Positions 32,106-37,537 of a stretch of DNA of 37,537 nucleotides are shown piece by piece (the first letter of the stretch is position 1; the number at the start of each line of letters is the position of its first letter). The stretch is from Rikenellaceae bacterium (lineage in GTDB: Bacteria > Bacteroidota > Bacteroidia > Bacteroidales > Rikenellaceae): the NCBI GenBank assembly GCA_029068395.1, contig JAIECQ010000164.1, positions 1-37,537 on the forward strand, given 5' to 3'. The notes under the pieces are model-generated. The model was not told where the DNA came from. It was given only the letters and a program-made list of their open reading frames with translations, and did no database searches. The position numbers were made by a program, and so were the translations under genes.

Positions 32106-34172
32106 TCAGTCTTCGTCGGTCAATACCGAAAACTCCCCTATGCCGGCGCGGCTGCCGCCTGCAAGGTCGGTGGCCACGAGCTTGACGGTGCGCCCCTTGA
32201 CCGGGTTGAATGTAACCGTCTGCTCTATGGGGTTGTTCTTGATGTTGGAAAACTCACCCGCGGCCACGGGACGGTTGTCTACATACAGCTCAAAGCGGGT
32301 TATGACGCCCGAAGCCCATCTGTTTTGGTCGGGGGTGTATGTAAAGCCTCTGAGACGGTATGTGCCGCCAAGGTCTATCACGACCTCTTGTTTGGCGCCT
32401 GCGGGCAGGTAATAGGCGGTGTATCCGTTGCCGTCGAACATGGCTTTATACCCGCGAGTCTGCTCTCTGTTGCCGCCTTTGAGGGTGAAGCGCGACGCTG
32501 GGATATCGAACCGTTTGACGGCGACGGCGCTTTGACGTCCGGTCACCGGGTCGATGTTGACAGCCTTGACCTGCCCCTTGCCCGGCATGACGAAGGGATG
32601 AGACGGGTCGTAACGCAGTGATGATGCCGAGGGGGTGGTGCCGTCGGTGGTGTAATATATTGCCGACTCTCTGTCGCCCGAGGTGATGATGACCCTGTCG
32701 GCGCCATCGCGGGTTATGGCGGGTTCTTCAAGCAGCACGGGAGCGCAGAATGCCTCTATGTTGTTGATGCACAAGGGGCCGCGCGACTTGTCGAAGCATA
32801 TACGCATCTGGTCGGTCTCAACGGTGGGAAACCTGAGTATGCGCTTGTAGCCGACGGTGGTGGTCTTCTCGGGGGTGTCGACAGGGAGCCATTTGCCGTC
32901 GGCGAGATACTCGACAGAGAAAGATATGACGCGTTGACCCAGAGGGATGTGCTCCTGTATCAGCAGTCGGTTGATGTGCTCTTTTTGTGGCAGCGTCAGG
33001 GTGATGCAGCCGTGGTGCACAGAGTCGTCGGTGGCCCAGTAGGTGTCCCATTTGCCGTCGACGGCTTTGTCGGGAGCATATCGCCGCGAGCCTCCGCGGT
33101 GGTTGTCGGCGCTGGCTTCGGCCTTGCGCAACAGGTTGGTGGCCAGTTCGGCATCTATCGTGCGGCGCCATTCTACGGCGCGTGCAGAGTCGGCAGGGTG
33201 TATCTTGCCGTTGAGCGCAACGGGGAAGTTGAGCAACAGGTTGGAGTTGTGACCGACACTGCGGTAATAGAGGTCGACAAGGTGCGACAGGCTGCGCAGC
33301 TGATGGTCTTCGCGGGGGTGGTAAAACCATCCCGGACGTATAGACACGTCACACTCGCCGGGTAGCCACGTCTGCCCGTCCTGCATGCCTTCTGTGGGTT
33401 CGCCCCCCTTGTGGTCGTCAAACATGGCCCAGTTGGTCTCGGCGGCCCATCCCTGCTCGTTGCCTATCCAGCGTATGTCGGCGCAGGTGCCTCCGAATAT
33501 CACGGCCTCGGGCTGCAATCGGTTGATGGTCTTGCGTGCATCCTCATACCTGTAATATGTGCGTGCGTCGATGCTGCGTTTCTCGTTGGCGCCGCCATAC
33601 CATCCGTCGCCGCCGTTGGCCCCGTCAAACCAATATTCGAACAGGTCGCCGTAACCTGTCAGCAGCTCTTCCATCTGGTTGTGGAAATAGGTGACATATT
33701 CGGGACGGCCATATTCGGCGTGGTTGCGGTCCCAGGGCGACAGATAGATGCCGAACTTTAGCCCGTGACGGCGGCATGCCTCTGACAGCTCTTTGACCAT
33801 GTCGCCCTTGCCCTCTTTCCAGGGCGAGTTCTTGACGCTGTATTCGGTGTACTTAGATGGCCACAGGCAGAAACCGTCATGGTGCTTGGCCGTGAGCATG
33901 ACACCCTTGAGGCCCGCGGCCTTGATGGTGCGCGCCCACTGGTCGCAGTCGAGGTCGGTGGGGTTGAATGTGGACGCGGGGGTGTCGCCATAGCCCCATT
34001 CGAGGTCGTTGAACGTGTTGAGCCCGAAGTGTACGAAGGCGTAGTTTTCCATCTTCTGCCACTCTATCTGGTTGCGTGTGGGGATGGGGTACACAGGGTC
34101 GGGCGGAGCTGCCTGGCGGCAAGAGAAGAGCAATAGCGCTCCTGCCAATAGCGGTGTGAGGTGTTTTGACAT
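32106..34172 (-). CDS. GH29 alpha-L-fucosidase lipoprotein
   Basis: A 688-residue lipoprotein (lipobox LFSC, acylated Cys18) of glycoside hydrolase family 29, expected to release terminal L-fucose from host or dietary glycans. The catalytic barrel spans about 30-360. The nucleophile is Asp183 in FEYWFDGANG, and the probable acid/base is Glu273 in PGECDVSIRPGWFY, the arrangement of the GH29-B subfamily that prefers alpha-1,3/1,4-linked fucose on branched epitopes. Downstream are an F5/8 type C (CBM32-like) domain around 360-480, a chitobiase-type C-terminal module (SAIYYTTDGTTPS) and a second discoidin-like domain at the end. No SusC/SusD genes are nearby, so it is outside a typical utilisation locus. 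It has its own terminator. Confidence 0.92.
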   Translation of the reverse strand: MSKHLTPLLAGALLLFSCRQAAPPDPVYPIPTRNQIEWQKMENYAFVHFGLNTFNDLEWGYGDTPASTFNPTDLDCDQWARTIKAAGLKGVMLTAKHHDGFCLWPSKYTEYSVKNSPWKEGKGDMVKELSEACRRHGLKFGIYLSPWDRNHAEYGRPEYVTYFHNQMEELLTGYGDLFEYWFDGANGGDGWYGGANEKRSIDARTYYRYEDARKTINRLQPEAVIFGGTCADIRWIGNEQGWAAETNWAMFDDHKGGEPTEGMQDGQTWLPGECDVSIRPGWFYHPREDHQLRSLSHLVDLYYRSVGHNSNLLLNFPVALNGKIHPADSARAVEWRRTIDAELATNLLRKAEASADNHRGGSRRYAPDKAVDGKWDTYWATDDSVHHGCITLTLPQKEHINRLLIQEHIPLGQRVISFSVEYLADGKWLPVDTPEKTTTVGYKRILRFPTVETDQMRICFDKSRGPLCINNIEAFCAPVLLEEPAITRDGADRVIITSGDRESAIYYTTDGTTPSASSLRYDPSHPFVMPGKGQVKAVNIDPVTGRQSAVAVKRFDIPASRFTLKGGNREQTRGYKAMFDGNGYTAYYLPAGAKQEVVIDLGGTYRLRGFTYTPDQNRWASGVITRFELYVDNRPVAAGEFSNIKNNPIEQTVTFNPVKGRTVKLVATDLAGGSRAGIGEFSVLTDED

Positions 34173-34197
34173 GACTGTTTGCGTATGTAATTTTACA

Positions 34198-34205
34198 CAA
34201 ATGTA
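34198..34205 (-). promoter_or_regulatory. -7 promoter box for the fucosidase gene
   Basis: TACATTTG on the minus strand, 25 bases before the fucosidase ATG, matches TAnnTTTG. A -33 TTTG at the right distance is not seen, so activation by a regulator is possible. Confidence 0.5.
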
Positions 34206-34325
34206 ATACTTTATATTGAAAGTATGGCCATGTCGTTTGTAGGGCAGGCATGAATACGCTTTTTAATGGTGAGAAGGCTGTTGTCTGTCCCTGCGGAAGG
34301 TCGCGACAACGAAAATGGGGCGGCT

Positions 34326-34359
34326 TTTGTACACCCTATCGGAAAAAGTCTTATCTTTG
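34326..34359 (+). promoter_or_regulatory. promoter for mlaE-mlaF-aroC
   Basis: TTTG (34326-34329) and TATCTTTG (34352-34359), 22 bp apart. Transcription would start near 34366, leaving a leader of about 145 nt before mlaE. The DNA between 34206 and 34325 shows nothing that I recognise. Confidence 0.6.
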
Positions 34360-34412
34360 TCTCGGTCAACACCTGTGGGCAGAGCCTTGTGCGGAGCCTT
34401 GGAGCGGCACAG

Positions 34413-34487
34413 ATGCAGGGCAGAGGCTCTCTTGCACCGAGAGACGGCTCTCTGTGTTTTGCCGATGTTTTTTGTGACAGGGTGTGA
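34413..34487 (+). other. mlaE leader: short frame and mutually exclusive hairpins
   Basis: The leader holds a 24-codon frame (ATG 34413, TGA 34485-34487, 23 nt before mlaE). Inside it, CTCTC (34427-34431), GAGAG (34439-34443) and CTCTC (34448-34452) allow either a 7-nt-loop or a 4-nt-loop hairpin, as the middle arm can pair with only one neighbour. This resembles a small attenuator, but the stems are only 5 bp. Neither translation nor regulation is proven. Confidence 0.25.
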
Positions 34488-34510
34488 GCCGGTAACTAAA
34501 ATTAAAGAAG

Positions 34511-35263
34511 ATGTTCGTAACCAAGATACTCGCAGAGATAGGCAACTATATGATGCTGATGCAAAAGGTGTTCACCCGTCCTGTCAAAAGACGCGTGTTT
34601 ACCCGTCAGCTGATGGACGAGATGGAGAAGCTGGGGCTTAACTCCATAGGTATCGTGGCCATAATATCGGTGTTCATGGGAGCCGTTGTGGCACTCCAGA
34701 TGGCCATTAACCTCGAATCGCCCTTTTTGCCCAAGTATCTCATAGGCTATGCCACCCGCGAGTCGCTCATCTTGGAGTTCAGCTCCACCATTGTGGCGCT
34801 GATACTTGCCGGCAAGGTAGGCTCAAACATAGCCTCAGAGATAGGCTCCATGCGCATAACCGAACAGATAGACGCCCTTGAGATAATGGGTGTCAACTCG
34901 GCCAACCACTTGATACTGCCCAAGATAATAGCGGCTATGGTCTTTTTCCCCATGCTCACGCTTATGAGTATGTTTGTGGGCGTGCTTGGCGGCTATTTTA
35001 TCGTCTTTACTGTCGACATGATGACGCCCGACGACTTCATGACCGGCCTTACCAGCGATTTCCGTCCCTATCTGGTCTTTTACGGCTTTACCAAGATGAT
35101 AATCTTCGCGTTCATCATAACGTCGGTCTCGTCATATTACGGCTATTACGCCAAGGGCAACTCGCTTGAGGTGGGGCGGTCGAGCACGCAGGCGGTGGTG
35201 TCGAGCACCATAGTGGTGTTGGTTTTCAATGTGATACTGACCAAGCTCTTCTTCAACTACTAA
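34511..35263 (+). CDS. mlaE: MlaE-family lipid ABC transporter permease
   Basis: A 250-residue inner-membrane permease of the MlaE/YrbE family, which moves phospholipids between the inner and outer membranes with an MCE-domain partner. The family block IGYATRESLILEFSSTIVALILAGKVGSNIASEIGSMRITEQIDALEIMGV is intact (about residues 76-127), flanked by membrane segments (SIGIVAIISVFMGAVVALQM, MVFFPMLTLMSMFVGVLGGY, MIIFAFIITSVSSYYGYY and VVSSTIVVLVFNVIL). The gene for the ATPase follows after 10 bp. No mlaD-like MCE gene is in the window. In this gene 19 of 26 isoleucine codons are ATA (ATC 5, ATT 2). Confidence 0.93.
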   Translation: MFVTKILAEIGNYMMLMQKVFTRPVKRRVFTRQLMDEMEKLGLNSIGIVAIISVFMGAVVALQMAINLESPFLPKYLIGYATRESLILEFSSTIVALILAGKVGSNIASEIGSMRITEQIDALEIMGVNSANHLILPKIIAAMVFFPMLTLMSMFVGVLGGYFIVFTVDMMTPDDFMTGLTSDFRPYLVFYGFTKMIIFAFIITSVSSYYGYYAKGNSLEVGRSSTQAVVSSTIVVLVFNVILTKLFFNY

Positions 35264-35273
35264 ACAACTGGCC

Positions 35274-36026
35274 ATGATAAAAGCCGACCATGTAACAAAA
35301 CAGTTTGACGGGCGCGCAGTGCTCGACAACGTCTCTGCCGTTTTCGAGACAGGCAAGACCAACCTTATAATAGGGCAGAGCGGCTCGGGCAAAACCGTGC
35401 TCCTCAAGTCGTTGGTGGGGTTGCACAATATCGACGACGGCAATATATATTACGACGATGTGTGCTACAACACGCTCGACTTCAAACACAAGAAAGAGAT
35501 AAGAAAGCAGGTGGGTATGATATTCCAGGGCGGGGCGCTTTTCGACTCGTTCACTGTCGTAGAGAACGTCAAGTTTCCGCTCGATGTATTCACCGACCTT
35601 TCGGAAGAGGAGAAACTCGACATGGTCAACGAGACCCTCAAACGCGTGCGGCTTGAAAATGCGCACAGGCTCTATCCGTCAGAGATAAGCGGAGGCATGG
35701 TCAAGCGCGTGTCGATAGCCCGGGCCATTGTCATGAAGCCGCGTTACCTCTTCTGCGACGAGCCTAACTCGGGTCTGGACCCCCTCACCTCCATTGTCAT
35801 CGACAACCTCATAAAAGAGATAACGGAAGAGTATGGCATCACCACCATCATCAACACCCACGACATGAACTCGGTGATGGAGATAGGCGAGACCATAGTG
35901 TTCATATATAAGGGCAAGATGTGGTGGCATGGCAGCAAAGACGACATACTGATGAGCGACAACAAAGAGCTCAACAACTTCGTGTTCGCCTCGGCCATGG
36001 CCAAAAGGGCGCGTAAAAGCATGTGA
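35274..36026 (+). CDS. mlaF: MlaF-family ABC transporter ATPase
   Basis: The 250-residue cytoplasmic ATPase that powers MlaE. Walker A is GQSGSGKT, the Q-loop is MIFQGGALFDS (the FQxGALFDSxxVxxN pattern is typical of MlaF), the signature is ISGGMVKR, Walker B is YLFCDEPNSGLDP and the switch histidine is in NTHDM. SGGM with the following KR distinguishes this subfamily from general importers. It starts 10 bp after mlaE. The TGA lies 2 bp before the aroC ATG, so the three genes form a transcription unit, although aroC is functionally unrelated. Confidence 0.94.
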   Translation: MIKADHVTKQFDGRAVLDNVSAVFETGKTNLIIGQSGSGKTVLLKSLVGLHNIDDGNIYYDDVCYNTLDFKHKKEIRKQVGMIFQGGALFDSFTVVENVKFPLDVFTDLSEEEKLDMVNETLKRVRLENAHRLYPSEISGGMVKRVSIARAIVMKPRYLFCDEPNSGLDPLTSIVIDNLIKEITEEYGITTIINTHDMNSVMEIGETIVFIYKGKMWWHGSKDDILMSDNKELNNFVFASAMAKRARKSM

Positions 36027-36028
36027 CC

Positions 36029-37042
36029 ATGAACACTACCGGCACCCTTTTCCGCATATCGCTCTTTGGCGAGTCGCACGGCAGCAGCGTCGGCGTTACA
36101 GTCGACGGCATACCTGCCGGACTCCCTCTCTGCGAGTCAGACCTCCTTGCCGACCTTGCCCGCCGCAAGCCGGGAGCGCGTGGCACCACCCCCCGCAGAG
36201 AGACCGACACCCCGCGCATCGTCAGCGGCGTGTTTGATAAACACACTACAGGGGCGCCTCTTACGGTGCTCTTCGACAACGACAACACCGTCAGCGGCGA
36301 TTACTCCAACCTTGTCAGCCATCCGCGCCCGGGACACTCCGACTTTGTCGCCCGTGTCAAGTACGGCGGGTTCAACGACTATCGCGGCGGCGGCCACTTC
36401 TCCGGACGCATAACACTGGGCCTTGTTGTGGCCGGCAGTATAGCCAAGAAGATGCTGTCCCGTTACGGCGTTGCCATATCCGCCGGGGTTACGGCAGTGG
36501 GCGGCTGTGACGACCAAGGGCGCTTTGCAGACATTATAGAAGAGGCCATGGCCCATGGTGACTCTGTAGGCGGCATTGTCGAGTGCACCGCCACCGGAGT
36601 GCCTGTGGGGTGGGGCGAGCCCTTTTTCGACTCTGTCGAGAGCCGCATGTCGCACCTTTTGTTCTCCATACCGGGGGTGCGCGGGGTGGAGTTCGGCGAG
36701 GGATTTGCCTCTGCCGCACGCACCGGCTCTCAGCACAACGACCCCATTGCCGATGCTGCGGGACATACCGTAACCAACCACGCCGGAGGTGTCAATGGCG
36801 GCATAACCAACGGCAACGACATAGTGTGCCGCATAGCCGTCAAGCCCACTTCGAGCATATCGGCGCCTCAGGATACATACGACTTCTCTGCCGACACCGT
36901 AGCTCCTCTGAGGGTGAGGGGGCGCCATGATGCCTGCATAGCCTTGCGCGTGCCTGTCATTGCCGAGGCGGCGGTGGCGGTGGTGCTGGCCGACCTTATG
37001 CTTGTTGCCCTGAGTGCCGGCCGTTTTTCAGAAAAGCGGTAG
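36029..37042 (+). CDS. aroC: chorismate synthase
   Basis: The last enzyme of the shikimate pathway, 337 residues, eliminates phosphate from EPSP to give chorismate and requires reduced FMN. Family motifs are all present: LFGESHG at the start, RRKPGARGTTPRRETDTPRI, HPRPGHSDFVARVKYGG, DYRGGGHFSGR, GSQHNDP and NHAGGVNGGITNGNDI, with RGRHDACIALRVPVIAEAA near the end. It is slightly short at the C-terminus (most are about 350-360). ATG 36029 gives the usual MNTxGTLFR opening; a GTG at 36023 overlapping the mlaF stop is an alternative. It is likely read from the mlaE promoter. Confidence 0.95.
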   Translation: MNTTGTLFRISLFGESHGSSVGVTVDGIPAGLPLCESDLLADLARRKPGARGTTPRRETDTPRIVSGVFDKHTTGAPLTVLFDNDNTVSGDYSNLVSHPRPGHSDFVARVKYGGFNDYRGGGHFSGRITLGLVVAGSIAKKMLSRYGVAISAGVTAVGGCDDQGRFADIIEEAMAHGDSVGGIVECTATGVPVGWGEPFFDSVESRMSHLLFSIPGVRGVEFGEGFASAARTGSQHNDPIADAAGHTVTNHAGGVNGGITNGNDIVCRIAVKPTSSISAPQDTYDFSADTVAPLRVRGRHDACIALRVPVIAEAAVAVVLADLMLVALSAGRFSEKR

Positions 37043-37126
37043 ACGTTTTTGGTGGGGTGCAAAACATTGATGTTTAGCTCTTTAAGCAAAAAGGCAGTAA
37101 AAAGACGCAAAAAAGTGTCTGAAATA

Positions 37127-37158
37127 TTTGGATTGTATTGAAATAGTCTCTATATTTG
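37127..37158 (+). promoter_or_regulatory. promoter of the tRNA cluster
   Basis: TTTG (37127-37130) and TATATTTG (37151-37158), exactly 20 bp apart, the full Bacteroidota consensus, 28 bp before tRNA-Thr. It has the same -7 box and spacing as the tRNA-Pro promoter. Confidence 0.85.
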
Positions 37159-37186
37159 CACGACCAAAAAACACTGAGAGAGCCAC

Positions 37187-37260
37187 GCCGATGTAGCTCA
37201 GTTGGTCAGAGCAGCTGATTTGTAATCAGCAGGCCGTGGGTTCGAATCCCTCCATCGGCT
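37187..37260 (+). tRNA. tRNA-Thr(UGU)
   Basis: Acceptor GCCGATG/CATCGGC, D-arm GCTC..GAGC, anticodon stem GCTGA/TCAGC with loop TTTGTAA (anticodon TGT), and T-arm GTGGG-TTCGAAT-CCCTC with one T-T mismatch. CCA is not encoded. Confidence 0.95.
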
Positions 37261-37275
37261 CTCAAGAATATTTTT

Positions 37276-37358
37276 GGGGAGGTACCAAAGTGGCCAACTG
37301 GGGCAGACTGTAAATCTGCTGACTTATGTCTTCGTAGGTTCGAATCCTGCCCTCCCCA
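37276..37358 (+). tRNA. tRNA-Tyr(GUA)
   Basis: Class II tRNA of 83 nt with a long variable arm. Acceptor GGGGAGG/CCTCCCC, anticodon loop CTGTAAA (GTA), and T-arm GTAGG-TTCGAAT-CCTGC. It starts 15 bp after tRNA-Thr, in the same cluster. Confidence 0.95.
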
Positions 37359-37364
37359 CAAACC

Positions 37365-37440
37365 GCGGAAGTAGCTCAGTTGGTAGAGCATTAGCCTTCC
37401 AAGCTAAGGGTCGCGGGTTCGAGTCTCGTCTTCCGCTCCA
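37365..37440 (+). tRNA. tRNA-Gly(UCC)
   Basis: Acceptor GCGGAAG/CTTCCGC, anticodon stem TTAGC/GCTAA with loop CTTCCAA (TCC), and T-arm GCGGG-TTCGAGT-CTCGT. The discriminator T is followed by CCA (37438-37440), unlike the other complete tRNAs here. Confidence 0.95.
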
Positions 37441-37508
37441 ACCTTCCTTTAACGGGAAGAACATTTTTAAAATGGCGGTCAGGTGAGATTTCGTATTTAA
37501 CCGCCCAT

Positions 37509-37537
37509 GCTGATGTAGCTCAGGGGTAGAGCACTTC
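37509..37537 (+). tRNA. partial tRNA, probably Thr(GGU)
   Basis: The first 29 nt of a tRNA (GCTGATG acceptor arm, D-arm GCTC..GAGC) are cut by the window end. In Bacteroidales the Thr-Tyr-Gly cluster continues with Thr(GGU) and then tuf, and this 5' half fits. The anticodon is outside the window. Confidence 0.7.

Noticed and set aside
32106-34172. Polysaccharide utilisation locus around the fucosidase
   Set aside because: No SusC/SusD pair, regulator or further glycosidase is adjacent. The flanking genes are aroA and mlaE.
37041-37126. Terminator after aroC
   Set aside because: Only a 6-bp stem with an A-rich loop (near 37102-37120) and no T-run. It is not convincing.
1-37537. Mobile element, prophage, CRISPR or defence system
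   Set aside because: No transposase, integrase, spaced repeat array or toxin/nuclease gene was found. All sizeable genes belong to recognised housekeeping or envelope families.

Overview
The window looks like a chromosomal core segment of a member of the Bacteroidales (phylum Bacteroidota), GC-rich for that order. I cannot place it below order level. The evidence is: promoters of the TTTG / ~20 bp / TAnnTTTG type, almost no Shine-Dalgarno sites, a fused MurF-alanine racemase, a ParE/ParC pair of Bacteroidota type, a DUF4254-glycosyltransferase pair, PorT-like and CANPxxPTGG-type lipoproteins, and a tRNA cluster Thr(UGU)-Tyr-Gly(UCC)-Thr that in Bacteroidales normally leads into tuf. There is no sign of phage, insertion sequence, CRISPR or plasmid.

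Layout. 1-3.8 kb (minus): DUF4254, a family 9 glycosyltransferase and a RecQ helicase, read from a clear promoter at 3.8 kb. 3.95-5.4 kb (plus): a beta-propeller lipoprotein with a terminator, then a 50-residue membrane protein. 5.5-10 kb (minus): a thiamin operon in the order thiS, a ThiE/TenI-like gene, thiE, thiG, thiH, thiF; thiC and a TPP riboswitch are both missing. 10.2-18.5 kb (plus): a secreted GH2-family protein that appears to have lost its catalytic residues, a PlsC-type acyltransferase, parE, parC and aroK. 18.7-29.7 kb (minus): an outer-membrane lipoprotein with an Ig-like domain, a PorT-like barrel, rbfA, an FtsX/LolC-like permease, a DUF4296 lipoprotein, an amidohydrolase, a radical SAM protein, prfB with its programmed +1 frameshift, and murF-alr. 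29.8-34.2 kb (minus): rnhA, tRNA-Pro with promoter and terminator, aroA, and a GH29 alpha-L-fucosidase lipoprotein. 34.3-37 kb (plus): mlaE, mlaF and aroC. 37.1-37.5 kb: tRNA-Thr, tRNA-Tyr, tRNA-Gly and the start of another tRNA, probably Thr(GGU).

How the genes work together. Three steps of the shikimate pathway (aroK, aroA, aroC) are present but scattered. Thiazole synthesis for thiamin is complete (ThiS/F/G/H) and ThiE can join the halves, but the pyrimidine half must come from elsewhere. Envelope functions are over-represented: glycosyl transfer, phospholipid acylation, MurF/Alr for peptidoglycan, lipoprotein or lipid transport, outer-membrane proteins and the Mla system. The items most worth following up are the catalytically degenerate GH2 protein that sits 3 bp from an acyltransferase gene, the atypical thiamin operon, the strong preference for the AUA isoleucine codon, and the mlaE leader with mutually exclusive hairpins. 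I found no clearly new multi-gene system; most of the window is conserved housekeeping DNA.
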